Program-made: the position numbers and the translations under genes | In this document: positions 33,260-41,107 of the stretch, one piece after another | How the letters are laid out: every line of letters begins with the position of its first letter | Numbering within the stretch: position 1 is the stretch's first letter | The notes under the pieces: model-generated | Seen by the model: the letters and a program-made list of their open reading frames with translations, nothing else | Databases searched by the model: none | What the model was told of the DNA's origin: nothing | Origin: Methylotenera_A sp031379885 | GTDB taxonomy: Bacteria > Pseudomonadota > Gammaproteobacteria > Burkholderiales > Methylophilaceae | Reading direction: 5' to 3' | DNA: 41,107 bases | Assembly: GCA_031379885.1 (NCBI GenBank) | Contig: JANNFN010000089.1 | Location: forward strand, 1-41,107

Positions 33260-34455
33260 GCTGTTAACAATCTTCTGGCATCAACCTTATTCAGTTCGAT
33301 ATGTGCAAAATTTCTCGCTTCATTATCTATGGCAATCAATTGCTCTAGTGAGCTGACTGGTGCTGTTTTAATGGTATCGAGCGCTTTGGCTATTAAGGCA
33401 GGAATATCTAAAAAACGAATTTGTTTATTTAAAAATGCACCTACTGCTACCTCGTTGACCGCGTTAAGTATAGCAGGGGCTGTGCCGCCGATATTCATTG
33501 CATCATAAGCCAATTGCAGGCAAGGAAAACGTTTAACATCTGGCGCTTCAAATTCTAATTTAGCTGTTTCTAAAAAATTTAGTGAAGAAACGCCAGATTC
33601 GATGCGATTTGGATAACCTAGCGCATAAGCAATCGGCGTACGCATATCGGGGTTACCTAACTGTGCCAACACGCTACCATCAATATATTCCACCATTGAA
33701 TGAATGATGCTTTGTGGATGCACGACCACATCAATTTGGCTAGGTTTGGCATTGAACAACCAATGCGCCTCAATAACCTCTAACCCTTTATTCATCAGGG
33801 TTGCAGAATCAATAGTGATTTTCGCCCCCATGACCCAATTAGGATGTTTTAGCGCAAGTTCAGGCGTAACGTTTGCTAGCTCTTGCGCAGAAAATTTTCT
33901 AAATGGGCCTCCAGAAGCGGTCAAAATAATTTTTCTTACTCCGCCATCAGCCAGGTGCTGTAAGGTTTCTGGCGGCATTACCTGAAAAATCGCATTATGC
34001 TCACTGTCAATTGGCAACAGTGTTGCCCCACCTTCTGTAACAGCTTGCATAAACAAGCTACCTGCCATTACTAGCGTTTCTTTATTGGCAAGTAATATGC
34101 GCTTACCAGCACGAGCTGCAGCCATGGCAGGCCTCAGGCCAGCTGCGCCTACAATAGCTGCCATCACAATATCTACTTTTGAATCACTGGAAACTTGTTC
34201 AAGCCCTATCATGCCAGATGTGACTTCTGTTTTGCTGTTGTGCACTTTTAGTTTTGCACGTAAATCAAGTGCTGCTTTTTCATCTAGTAGCACTGCAATC
34301 TCAGGTTTAAATTGCAGACATTGCTTTAAAAGACCATCCACATTGGAATTAGCCGCAAGTGCGTAAATTTTATATTCTTTAGTATGGCGAGCAATTACAT
34401 CAAGCGTTTGTAATCCAATGGTGCCAGTGCTACCTAGAATGGTGACGTTTTTCAA
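33256..34455 (-). CDS. dxr: 1-deoxy-D-xylulose 5-phosphate reductoisomerase
   Basis: Dxr (IspC) makes 2-C-methyl-D-erythritol 4-phosphate, the second step of the non-mevalonate isoprenoid path, which feeds UppS two genes upstream. The 399-residue enzyme has the NADPH motif GSTGTIG at residues 8-14, LANKETLVMAG, the metal-binding LPIDSEHNAIFQ, the LTASGGPF loop, and the MNKGLEVIEAHWLF and VVVHPQSIIHSMVE motifs. The ATG directly follows the cdsA stop with no gap. Confidence 0.98.
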   Translation of the reverse strand: MKNVTILGSTGTIGLQTLDVIARHTKEYKIYALAANSNVDGLLKQCLQFKPEIAVLLDEKAALDLRAKLKVHNSKTEVTSGMIGLEQVSSDSKVDIVMAAIVGAAGLRPAMAAARAGKRILLANKETLVMAGSLFMQAVTEGGATLLPIDSEHNAIFQVMPPETLQHLADGGVRKIILTASGGPFRKFSAQELANVTPELALKHPNWVMGAKITIDSATLMNKGLEVIEAHWLFNAKPSQIDVVVHPQSIIHSMVEYIDGSVLAQLGNPDMRTPIAYALGYPNRIESGVSSLNFLETAKLEFEAPDVKRFPCLQLAYDAMNIGGTAPAILNAVNEVAVGAFLNKQIRFLDIPALIAKALDTIKTAPVSSLEQLIAIDNEARNFAHIELNKVDARRLLTA

Positions 34456-35289
34456 TTAGCCCATTGCTCCGAAAAAATTACTCGCGTAGTTATACAGATA
34501 AATCATCAAAATCGCGATTGGCAAACTAGGGATAATGCCATCAATACGATCTAAAATTCCGCCGTGCCCAGGTAACAAATCTCCACTATCTTTAATATTA
34601 GCTTGACGTTTAATCATCGATTCAAACAAATCGCCAATTACTCCAAACCCAGTAATAATCCATAACGCGGGAAAAATAGCGAGGCTTTTAACATCAAAGC
34701 CAACATACAAAATTGCACCAAATAAAGTCACGGCGATTAATGCACCAAATACGCCTTCCCATGTTTTGCCAGGACTAATCATGGACGCAAGTTTGTGTTT
34801 ACCGAAGTTTTTACCTGAAAAATAGGCCGCACTGTCGGCTATCCAAATAGTCGCCAAAAGGCAAAGCAGTAGCCATGGGTCTGCACCTTTGGCACATACT
34901 AAAGCTAGCCAAAGCGGCGCCATTAACACCAATCCTAAGGTTGCCATTACCAGTTTACTATTAATGGTACACCTTGTACCAAGCCAGATAGGCACAATCA
35001 ACAGCCAAAATAATGCAGTCACAAAAAATACAATTAGTGATTTAAAAAAGAACAAATGAAAGCCATATCGCTCAATCAGAGGCACGATCAAAAGGCCGGC
35101 AATGGCTGCTGTAAGTAAGTAAACATTTTTCTGAGTTGAGCTCAGTTTAATCATGCTAGCCCATTCATACAAAGCGAGTAATGATATTGCCAACATGCCG
35201 AGTGCCCAATAGGTGTTAGAAAGCATAAACAATGCAGGAATAAAGCCAGCAATTAACACCAGTGCAGTGATGATTCGAGTTTTTAGCAT
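34456..35289 (-). CDS. cdsA: Phosphatidate cytidylyltransferase
   Basis: CdsA makes CDP-diacylglycerol from phosphatidic acid and CTP, the branch point to all phospholipids. The 277-residue membrane protein has about eight hydrophobic helices and the diagnostic C-terminal signature with SMIKRQANIKDSGDLLPGHGG and LDRIDG. It is encoded between uppS and dxr, as in E. coli and relatives. It abuts dxr with no gap and lies 31 bases after uppS. Confidence 0.97.
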   Translation of the reverse strand: MLKTRIITALVLIAGFIPALFMLSNTYWALGMLAISLLALYEWASMIKLSSTQKNVYLLTAAIAGLLIVPLIERYGFHLFFFKSLIVFFVTALFWLLIVPIWLGTRCTINSKLVMATLGLVLMAPLWLALVCAKGADPWLLLCLLATIWIADSAAYFSGKNFGKHKLASMISPGKTWEGVFGALIAVTLFGAILYVGFDVKSLAIFPALWIITGFGVIGDLFESMIKRQANIKDSGDLLPGHGGILDRIDGIIPSLPIAILMIYLYNYASNFFGAMG

Positions 35290-35320
35290 ATAAGTTGGCT
35301 AAGCATATAATTAAGCATCG

Positions 35321-36073
35321 CTAATTGTGTGTAAGTTGCTCACTAGTACGCCCAAAGCGACGCTCACGCTTTTGATAGGAACTAATCGCCGCTTGAAATG
35401 CTACTTTATTAAAGTCTGGCCACAGCGTATCAGTAAAATAAAACTCAGTATAAGCTAATTGCCAAAGTAAAAAGTTACTAACGCGCTTTTCCCCACCAGT
35501 GCGAATAAATAAATCTGGTTCCGTAGCGTAGTGCATTGATAAAAAAGGTGTGAGGTCATCTTCCGTGTAAGCTTCTATTTTATTGGGGTTTGCGGCAACC
35601 ATGCGATTAGTTGCCTGTAAAATATCCCAGCGCCCACCATAATTGGCGGCAATTGTTAAAGTTAAACCAGTATTCTCAGAGGTGAGCTTTTCTGAAACTT
35701 TTATTTGTTCCACTAGCTCTAGGCTAAAACGGCTTCGGTCACCAATTAAAATTAATCGAATATTATTTTCGTGCAGCTTGCGTACTTCACGCTTCAAAGC
35801 ATCCATAAACAAGCTCATCAAAAATGATACTTCATCATCTGGGCGTCGCCAATTTTCGCTACTAAAAGCAAAAAGAGTGAGATATTTTACATTGAGCAAT
35901 GCGCATTGTTTGACCAAATCACGCACTGTTTCTACACCGCGCTTATGTCCTGCAACACGAGGTAGGAAGCGCTTTCTGGCCCAACGTCCGTTACCATCCA
36001 TAATCACTGCAATATGATTCGGAATTTCGCCAGAGTCTGGAATAGTTTGCGTGGAGCTAGAGAATAATCTCAC
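35321..36073 (-). CDS. uppS: Undecaprenyl diphosphate synthase
   Basis: UppS adds isopentenyl units to farnesyl diphosphate, giving the C55 carrier used for peptidoglycan and O-antigen. The 250-residue cis-prenyltransferase has the IMDGNGRWARKR motif (catalytic D26), GHKRGVETVR, LTLFAFSSENWRRP and the C-terminal DLFIRTGGEKRVSNFLLWQ. The start is a GTG at 36073 with AAGG 8 bases upstream, and it lies 16 bases after the frr stop. No ATG gives a complete N-terminus. Confidence 0.97.
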   Translation of the reverse strand: MRLFSSSTQTIPDSGEIPNHIAVIMDGNGRWARKRFLPRVAGHKRGVETVRDLVKQCALLNVKYLTLFAFSSENWRRPDDEVSFLMSLFMDALKREVRKLHENNIRLILIGDRSRFSLELVEQIKVSEKLTSENTGLTLTIAANYGGRWDILQATNRMVAANPNKIEAYTEDDLTPFLSMHYATEPDLFIRTGGEKRVSNFLLWQLAYTEFYFTDTLWPDFNKVAFQAAISSYQKRERRFGRTSEQLTHN

Positions 36074-36089
36074 TTAGACAGCCTTAAAA

Positions 36090-36647
36090 TCATACCGCCA
36101 TCAAATCAATTTCTTTAGCTTGCAATAACTTATCGACTTCGATCACTGCTTTATCGGTCATTTTTTGCACTTCATCTTGAGCGCGACGTTCGTCATCCTC
36201 GCTGATTTCTTTGTCTTTTAGTAATTTCTTTAGCGCATCATTGGCGTCACGGCGGATATTGCGAACCGCTACCTTAGCGCCTTCCGCCTCATTACGTACA
36301 ATTTTAGTTAAATCGCGTCTGCGTTCTTCTGTCAACATGGGCATTGGCACGCGAATCAAATCGCCATTGGTGGCAGGATTTAAGCCTAAATCGCAATCGC
36401 GAATGGCTTTTTCCACCTTACCAATCATGTTTTTTTCGTAAGGTTGCACATTAATAGTACGTGCGTCACCCAAATTCACATTAGCCACTTGATTAACCGC
36501 CACCATAGAGCCGTAATACTCCACCATCACATGATCTAATAAGCCAGTATGAGCACGACCTGTTCGCACTTTTGCCAAGTCATTTTTTAACGCTTCTAGC
36601 GACTTTTGCATTTTGGCATCTGCCGTTTTTTTAATTTCTTCTAACAT
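36090..36647 (-). CDS. frr: Ribosome recycling factor
   Basis: Frr with EF-G splits ribosomes after termination. The 185-residue protein has the family start (MQKSLEALKNDLAKVRTGRAH), LLDHVMVEYYGS and a C-terminal helix with DEVQKMTDKAVIEVDKLLQAKE, all canonical. A good TTGGAG ribosome-binding site precedes the ATG. It follows pyrH by 35 bases. Confidence 0.98.
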   Translation of the reverse strand: MLEEIKKTADAKMQKSLEALKNDLAKVRTGRAHTGLLDHVMVEYYGSMVAVNQVANVNLGDARTINVQPYEKNMIGKVEKAIRDCDLGLNPATNGDLIRVPMPMLTEERRRDLTKIVRNEAEGAKVAVRNIRRDANDALKKLLKDKEISEDDERRAQDEVQKMTDKAVIEVDKLLQAKEIDLMAV

Positions 36648-36682
36648 TTCTTACTCCAAAATATCTTTTTAAACATTGACGC

Positions 36683-37396
36683 CTAAACTGTAACTCTGGT
36701 CCCTTCCTTTTCGCCCATGACTACCCGTTTAAGCGCCCCAATTTTAAAAATATTAAACACTGCGATAGGTAGTTTTTGATCGCGGCAAAGTGTAAAGGCT
36801 GTTGCATCCATCACTTTAAGATTTTTGGCTATCGCCTCATCAAATGACACTGTTTCATAAAGTGTGGCTTTGCTGTCTTTTTTGGGGTCAGCAGTATAAA
36901 TGCCATCCACTTTGGTGGCTTTAAGCACAATGTCTGCATCAATTTCCATGCCACGCAAGGCGGCGGCGGTATCTGTAGTAAAAAACGGGTTGCCTGTGCC
37001 TGCACCAAATATCACCACACGGCCTTTTTCAAGCGCACGCAAAGCTTTTGCGCGCACATAAGGCTCGACAAACTCTATGCCCAGCGCGCTTTGCACTCGC
37101 GCTTCCACGCCGATATAGCGCATGGCATCTTGCAGCGCTAGCGCATTCATTACCGTCGCCAGCATGCCCATATAATCAGCTGTAGCTCTATCCATACCCG
37201 CTGCAGCTGGTGCTACACCACGAAAAATATTACCGCCACCTATCACAACGCCCACTTCAACGCCTAAATCAACCACTTCTTTAATCTGCTCTACAATATT
37301 GGTGATGGTATCTCTGTTAATACCATATGCATCATCACCCATCAACGCTTCGCCTGAGAGCTTAAGTAGAATGCGTTTGTAGGCGGGTTTAGCCAT
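36683..37396 (-). CDS. pyrH: UMP kinase
   Basis: PyrH phosphorylates UMP to UDP, giving pyrimidine nucleotides. The 237-residue amino-acid-kinase-fold enzyme has YKRILLKLSGEALMG, VVIGGGNIFRG, GRVVIFGAGTGNPFFTTDTAA and KVDGIYTADP, the bacterial UMP kinase signature. AAGGAAAA before the ATG is a good ribosome-binding site. A terminator lies between tsf and this gene, so pyrH-frr probably has its own promoter in the roughly 90-base spacer, which I could not define clearly. Confidence 0.98.
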   Translation of the reverse strand: MAKPAYKRILLKLSGEALMGDDAYGINRDTITNIVEQIKEVVDLGVEVGVVIGGGNIFRGVAPAAAGMDRATADYMGMLATVMNALALQDAMRYIGVEARVQSALGIEFVEPYVRAKALRALEKGRVVIFGAGTGNPFFTTDTAAALRGMEIDADIVLKATKVDGIYTADPKKDSKATLYETVSFDEAIAKNLKVMDATAFTLCRDQKLPIAVFNIFKIGALKRVVMGEKEGTRVTV

Positions 37397-37485
37397 ATTT
37401 TTCCTTGAAATTTAAGTTTGCTTATTTAATCACAAACTGGGTGTTTTTACCTAAATTTTTAAGCAAAGATGTCCAACTTTAGGCG

Positions 37486-37515
37486 AAAAAAAAGTGGACT
37501 CAATGTCCACTTTTT
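37486..37515. terminator. Intrinsic terminator after tsf
   Basis: A GTGGAC/GTCCAC stem (37494-37499 and 37505-37510) with a TCAAT loop is flanked by A-run and T-run arms. On the minus strand eight T's follow it. It should end most rpsB-tsf transcripts before pyrH. Confidence 0.92.
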
Positions 37516-37527
37516 AATTTAGTGCTA

Positions 37528-38403
37528 TTACACTTTTGCTGCGGCAGCGACTTCAGCTGCGTAATCCACCACAGCTTTTTCAATGCCCTCGCCCACCACA
37601 AACATTGTAAACGATGCTACTGATGCGTTTTTAGATTTCAACAATGACTCTATGGTAAATTTGTCATCTTTAACAAAAACCTGACTCAATAAAGTCACTT
37701 CTTTTAAGAATTTTTGTACTGTGCCATCGGCGATTTTTTCTAACATGGCTTCTGGTTTACCTGCTTCCTTGGCCTTTTCAATGGCTACGCGACGTTCAGC
37801 ATCGATTAAGTCTTGTGAAATGCCACTAGCATCCAATGATTTTGGTTTAGCGGCGGCAATGTGCATGGCAATATCTTTAGCCAATGTATCGTCACCACCA
37901 ACTAAATCGACCAATACGCCAATTTTGCTACCGTGAATATAACTAGCGAGTTTGCCTTTTGCATTGATTTTTACAAAACGACGTGTTGTGATATTTTCAC
38001 CAATTTTGCCAACCAATTGCGCACGAGTTTCTTCAACTGTTGCGCCACGCATCGCCAATGCACTTACTGCTGCAATATCCGCTGCATTACTAGCAGAAAC
38101 CAAAGTGGCTAATTCGCCTACAAACTTTAAAAAATCTTCGTTTTTTGCGCAAAAATCTGTCTCTGAGTTCACCTCAATCATCGCACCCGTTTTACCATCT
38201 GCACTGATGGAAACACCTACTGTACCTTCAGCAGCCACGCGGCCTGCAGCCTTGCTGGCTTTGTTGCCAAAACGTACACGTAAGATTTCCTCACCACGTG
38301 TCATGTCGCCTTCGGCCTCGGTTAATGCTTTTTTGCAATCCATCATTGGCGCATCGGTGCGCTCACGTAACTCTTTTACCATGCTTGCGGTAATTTCGGC
38401 CAT
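37528..38403 (-). CDS. tsf: Elongation factor Ts
   Basis: EF-Ts exchanges GDP for GTP on EF-Tu. The 291-residue protein has the N-terminal UBA-like part (SMVKELRERTDAPMMDCKKAL), the core with EVNSETDFCAKNEDFLKF, IAMHIAAAKP, and VTLLSQVFVKDD near the end. GGAG before the ATG is well placed. It follows rpsB after a spacer that contains an attenuator-like hairpin, a conserved arrangement. Confidence 0.98.
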   Translation of the reverse strand: MAEITASMVKELRERTDAPMMDCKKALTEAEGDMTRGEEILRVRFGNKASKAAGRVAAEGTVGVSISADGKTGAMIEVNSETDFCAKNEDFLKFVGELATLVSASNAADIAAVSALAMRGATVEETRAQLVGKIGENITTRRFVKINAKGKLASYIHGSKIGVLVDLVGGDDTLAKDIAMHIAAAKPKSLDASGISQDLIDAERRVAIEKAKEAGKPEAMLEKIADGTVQKFLKEVTLLSQVFVKDDKFTIESLLKSKNASVASFTMFVVGEGIEKAVVDYAAEVAAAAKV

Positions 38404-38438
38404 TTCTTTAGCTCCTAAAACTTAATTTTTTTAATAGC

Positions 38439-38462
38439 AAAAGGGGCACACAGCCCCTTTTT
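38439..38462 (-). terminator. Attenuator-like hairpin between rpsB and tsf
   Basis: On the minus strand GGGGC pairs with GCCCC around a five-base loop (38443-38457) and is followed by four T's and then mixed bases. It is a weak terminator that would lower tsf relative to rpsB. Confidence 0.7.
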
Positions 38463-38485
38463 ACCTGGGTTTTAATCTGGATTAA

Positions 38486-39253
38486 TTACTCGGCGGCAGC
38501 TTCTGCAACTTCAGCTACGCTAGCCACTTCTACAATCTCTTCTTCTTTTGCAGATTTTACCATCTCAGTAATTGCATTCGCGCGACCATCTAACACTGCA
38601 TCGGCAATACCACGCGCATATAAACGAATCGCACGGCTAGAGTCATCATTACCTGGAATCACGTAAGCCACGCCGTCTGGAGAGTTGTTTGTATCCACAA
38701 TGCCGATGACTGGAATGCCTAATTTAGCTGCTTCAGTGATCGCACCGCTTTCATGGCCCACATCGATAATGAAAATTGCGTCTGGCAAGCCGCCCATTTC
38801 TTTAATGCCGCCAATTGAACGCTCTAATTTTTCAATTTCGCGTTTATAACCAAGCGCTTCTTTTTTACCGAATTTTTCTAAACTACCATCTAATAACATT
38901 GCATCAAAGTCATGCAAACGTTTGATGGATTGTTTTACAGTTTTAAAGTTGGTGAGCATACCGCCCAACCAACGATGATTCACATAAGCACAGCCAGCGC
39001 GCTGCGCTTCTTCTTTAACGATATCGCGCGCTTGGCGTTTAGTGCCTACGAACAAAATACGGCCCTTGTTGGCTGCCAATGTGCGCGTGTATTTGAGCGC
39101 ATCTTCAAATAGTGGCAAGGTTTTTTCAAGGTTTACAATATGAATTTTGTTGCGGTCACCAAAAATGTACTCTGCCATTTTCGGGTTCCAATAACGGGTT
39201 TGGTGGCCAAAGTGAACACCGGCCTCAAGCATTTGACGCATAGTAACTGACAT
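38486..39253 (-). CDS. rpsB: 30S ribosomal protein S2
   Basis: S2 is a late-assembly protein of the small subunit. I begin at the ATG at 39253 (255 residues), because GGAG lies 7 bases upstream and the family start is SVTMRQMLEAGVHFGHQ. The frame is open to 39295, but those 14 codons are leader sequence. Further features are TRYWNPKMAEYIFG, HRWLGGMLTNFKT and GIPVIGIVDTNNSPDGV. The C-terminus is an acidic Glu/Ala/Val-rich tail, common in betaproteobacteria. Confidence 0.98.
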   Translation of the reverse strand: MSVTMRQMLEAGVHFGHQTRYWNPKMAEYIFGDRNKIHIVNLEKTLPLFEDALKYTRTLAANKGRILFVGTKRQARDIVKEEAQRAGCAYVNHRWLGGMLTNFKTVKQSIKRLHDFDAMLLDGSLEKFGKKEALGYKREIEKLERSIGGIKEMGGLPDAIFIIDVGHESGAITEAAKLGIPVIGIVDTNNSPDGVAYVIPGNDDSSRAIRLYARGIADAVLDGRANAITEMVKSAKEEEIVEVASVAEVAEAAAE

Positions 39254-39368
39254 TGTATTACTCCATGTAAGGGTTAAATTTACATTCATCCACAATATTC
39301 AAAGCTTAATTTACAAGCTGCAAACACCCTGTACGGGATGACGTAGTTATTTTCTGCTAAATTGCAGA
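39254..39368 (-). promoter_or_regulatory. Structured rpsB leader, possible S2 autoregulatory site
   Basis: A leader of about 115 bases precedes rpsB. On the minus strand it contains a TCTGC/GCAGA stem (39353-39357 with 39364-39368) and a CATCC/GGGTG stem (39336-39340 with 39325-39329), allowing one G-U pair. Autoregulation of rpsB-tsf by S2 through the leader RNA is known in gammaproteobacteria. Its presence here is inference. Confidence 0.45.
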
Positions 39369-39374
39369 GGGCGA

Positions 39375-39383
39375 ATAATACCA
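39375..39383 (-). promoter_or_regulatory. Candidate rpsB promoter (extended -10)
   Basis: On the minus strand TGG-TATTAT places an extended -10 hexamer at 39380-39375. No clear -35 is seen. The position just after the HDOD stop fits an rpsB-specific promoter. Confidence 0.5.
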
Positions 39384-39405
39384 CTAACTAATTGAGTTTG
39401 CTAGT

Positions 39406-40251
39406 TTAATCTTCTGTGTTTGAAACATCATCAGGTACGCCAATAATACGTTTGGCTCTACCAATGTCCATGCGCAAAAACTCGGCAATATCATGATAAT
39501 CGTCTGGCAAAGCCGCATCGTCCCAACCGTTGGCCGAATGACGCGCAAGATTAACTGCTAACGTGACATTTCTAACGCGCTGCTCGCCCGATGCTTCATC
39601 TTGCATCAGTTTAGAAAGTAACGGCGGTAATTGAAACACTTCTACCAATTCTTTTTGCAGATCATGCAATTTAAAACCTAACACTTCTTGCTGTGCAACC
39701 TGACTACGTAAAGTTTTATCGGCATGTTGCATATTGTGGATGGTATTCATTTTGTCTGGCGCAAAACACCACATTAGCATTTCAGATAAATCGTGCAAGA
39801 GGGCCGCAATACGCACCTCCTCAGCATGCAGATCCGCCAGATGCGTGGCCCAATCTGCCGCAAAATGCGCGGCACGATGTGCGCGCCTTATGAGCCTTAG
39901 CAAGTGTGTTAATGCGGTGAGATTGTCTTTCAGTGTATCTTCCACTAAAAAACTGGCTGGAATATCACGAAAAAACGTGGTGGTTCCCATCATTAGTATC
40001 GCTTGCTCGACTTGTAATAAATCCTGCAATTGGTGTCTGCTTTTATGCTTTTGCGAATAACTGAGCACTCTAAACACCAGCATCGGATCATTTAGCACAG
40101 CACTCGTTATTGCGCGTGCGCTCAATTTATCCTCGTCCTCTTGTAAGTGTACGATTTCGCGCGCAGTTTGCTTAAGCACGGGAATATCAGCAGTACTGAT
40201 AAATTCAACCCAAGTTTTTATATTAGTTGTATCTGTAAGTATTGAGGTCAT
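39406..40251 (-). CDS. HDOD-domain protein
   Basis: This 281-residue cytosolic protein belongs to the HDOD family, which is related to HD phosphohydrolases but often non-catalytic and found in signalling and stress proteins. Typical segments are ADIPVLKQTAREIVHL at the N-terminus, VLNDPMLVFRVLSYSQ, an ILMMGTTTFFRDI helix and EVRIAALLHDLSEMLMW, which holds the one clear HD dipeptide. Other HD metal residues are not evident. No GGDEF, EAL or receiver domain is attached. AAAGGAA 9 bases before the ATG supports the start. It is divergent from map (158 bases) and sits upstream of rpsB in the same direction; its target is unknown. Confidence 0.88.
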   Translation of the reverse strand: MTSILTDTTNIKTWVEFISTADIPVLKQTAREIVHLQEDEDKLSARAITSAVLNDPMLVFRVLSYSQKHKSRHQLQDLLQVEQAILMMGTTTFFRDIPASFLVEDTLKDNLTALTHLLRLIRRAHRAAHFAADWATHLADLHAEEVRIAALLHDLSEMLMWCFAPDKMNTIHNMQHADKTLRSQVAQQEVLGFKLHDLQKELVEVFQLPPLLSKLMQDEASGEQRVRNVTLAVNLARHSANGWDDAALPDDYHDIAEFLRMDIGRAKRIIGVPDDVSNTED

Positions 40252-40369
40252 TTAACATTTTCCTTTGGTAGCTAATACAATAAATGACGAACTTAGGTTT
40301 AAAAACGCTAAAAAACGCCATAAAAGTAGCGCTTACCATTGGATTGTCGAGTTCACTTAAAATTGGCTA

Positions 40370-40378
40370 TGCTAAAAT
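40370..40378 (+). promoter_or_regulatory. Candidate map promoter (extended -10)
   Basis: TGC-TAAAAT (-10 hexamer at 40373-40378) is an extended -10 element 32 bases before the map ATG. A TTCACT at 40352-40357 is a possible -35, though its 15-base spacing is short. Confidence 0.45.
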
Positions 40379-40409
40379 ACAGCATTGAAACGTTTGAACA
40401 TTACAAGCC

Positions 40410-41107
40410 ATGGCAATCACAATAAATAACGCGGATGACATCGCAAAAATGCGCATTGCAGGCAAGCTTGCTTCGGAGGTGCTTGATTATATTACGCCTT
40501 TTGTTGTGCACAATGTCACCACCGAAAAGCTCGATCAGCTTTGTCATGATTACATTGTCAATATACAACAAGCGATTCCAGCGCCGTTAAATTATGCGCC
40601 AGATGGCCATACGCCTTACCCTAAATCTATATGCACTTCAGTGAACCACCAAATCTGTCATGGTGTGCCAGGTGAAAAAGTGCTTAAAAATGGCGATATT
40701 GTAAATATTGACGTGACTGTGATAAAAAACGGTTATCACGGTGACACGTCGCGTATGTTTTTTGTGGGTGAGGCTTCAATTCAAGCCAAAAGATTGAGTG
40801 AAATTACTTATCAAGCTATGTGGTTGGGCATTCGTCAAGTGAAGCCAGAAGCTACTTTAGGCGATATTGGTCACGCGATACAAAGCTTTGCAGAAGGTAA
40901 TGGCTACAGCGTGGTGCGTGAATTTTGCGGACACGGCATCAGCAAAAAATTTCACGAAGAACCGCAGATATTACATTATGGACGTCCTGGCGCAGGCTTA
41001 AAGATGCGCGAAGGAATGATTTTTACCATAGAACCCATGATTAATGCAGGTAAGCGAGATATAAAACAATTGCCAGATGGCTGGACTATTGTCACCAAAG
41101 ATCGCAG
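40410..41107 (+). CDS. map: Type I methionine aminopeptidase (3' end outside window)
   Basis: Map removes the initiator methionine from nascent proteins. The frame opens with MAITINNADDIAKMRIAGKL and continues to the window edge without a stop, giving about 232 residues of some 260. Metal ligands seen are the aspartates in NIDVTVI and GYHGDTSRMF, the histidine in FCGHGISKKFHEEP and the glutamate in IFTIEPMINAG; the last glutamate lies beyond the edge. VNHQICHGVPG is the usual substrate-site histidine region. It is divergent from the HDOD-rpsB side, and map beside rpsB is common in bacteria. No clear ribosome-binding site precedes the ATG. Confidence 0.98.
   Translation, partial: MAITINNADDIAKMRIAGKLASEVLDYITPFVVHNVTTEKLDQLCHDYIVNIQQAIPAPLNYAPDGHTPYPKSICTSVNHQICHGVPGEKVLKNGDIVNIDVTVIKNGYHGDTSRMFFVGEASIQAKRLSEITYQAMWLGIRQVKPEATLGDIGHAIQSFAEGNGYSVVREFCGHGISKKFHEEPQILHYGRPGAGLKMREGMIFTIEPMINAGKRDIKQLPDGWTIVTKDR

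Noticed and set aside
39254..39295. 14-codon N-terminal extension of S2
   Set aside because: The proper ATG at 39253 has a well-placed GGAG and gives the conserved S2 start.
1..41107. A novel defence, mobile or secondary-metabolite system
   Set aside because: Nearly every gene belongs to a conserved housekeeping family in a conserved order; no transposase, integrase, toxin pair, CRISPR repeats or biosynthetic cluster was found on either strand.
1..41107. tRNA or rRNA genes
   Set aside because: No cloverleaf with a conserved T-loop or any rRNA-like tract was noticed in the spacers, all of which are shorter than about 205 bases.

Overview
This window is a dense, almost gap-free stretch of housekeeping chromosome from a low-to-moderate G+C betaproteobacterium. 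The gene orders yceD-rpmF-plsX-fabHDG-acpP-fabF-pabC-mltG-tmk-holB-pilZ-tatD and rpsB-tsf-pyrH-frr-uppS-cdsA-dxr-rseP-bamA-skp-lpxD-fabZ-lpxA-lpxB-rnhB are typical of Gram-negative Proteobacteria. The two-subunit pyruvate carboxylase, the style of the proteins and the A+T-leaning codon use make a methylotroph-like Methylophilaceae member (for example Methylotenera) my best guess. That taxonomic call is inference. No rRNA, tRNA, CRISPR array, transposase, integrase or phage gene was seen, and no gene-free gap exceeds about 205 bases.

Layout. (1) 1-5228, plus strand: the 3' part of ligA, a secreted TPR protein, msrP-msrQ (periplasmic methionine sulfoxide repair) and a DoxX/HvfX-like membrane protein, ending at a bidirectional terminator. 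(2) 5328-17605, minus strand, read from right to left: yceD, rpmF, plsX, fabH, fabD, fabG, acpP, fabF, pabC, mltG, tmk, holB, pilZ, tatD, a PhnP-like metallo-hydrolase and a small secreted protein. This is the fatty-acid synthesis cluster with attached DNA-replication and cell-wall genes. (3) 17711-24678, plus strand: pycA-pycB (anaplerotic pyruvate carboxylase), maf/yceF, a secreted DUF4139 protein, a tetrapyrrole-methylase-family methyltransferase and an orphan protein of unknown function. (4) 24675-40251, minus strand, read from right to left: an HDOD protein, rpsB, tsf, pyrH, frr, uppS, cdsA, dxr, rseP, bamA, skp, lpxD, fabZ, lpxA, lpxB, rnhB. This runs from translation factors through isoprenoid and phospholipid precursors to outer-membrane protein assembly and lipid A. 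(5) 40410 to the window end, plus strand: the 5' part of map, divergent from the HDOD/rpsB side.

How the genes work together: clusters 2 and 4 cover most of envelope building. PlsX/FabHDGF/AcpP make acyl-ACP. FabZ and LpxA/D/B use it for lipid A. CdsA makes CDP-diacylglycerol. Dxr and UppS make the undecaprenyl carrier. RseP, BamA and Skp handle envelope stress and outer-membrane protein assembly.

I do not see a convincing undescribed multi-gene system. The points most worth a second look are small: a methyltransferase gene whose promoter implies a leaderless mRNA; maf placed directly behind a strong terminator without a ribosome-binding site; a 122-bp inverted-repeat-bounded element that forms the 5' leader of rnhB; a four-hairpin array before the methyltransferase gene; an orphan protein with a degenerate nuclease-like signature; and a structured rpsB leader.
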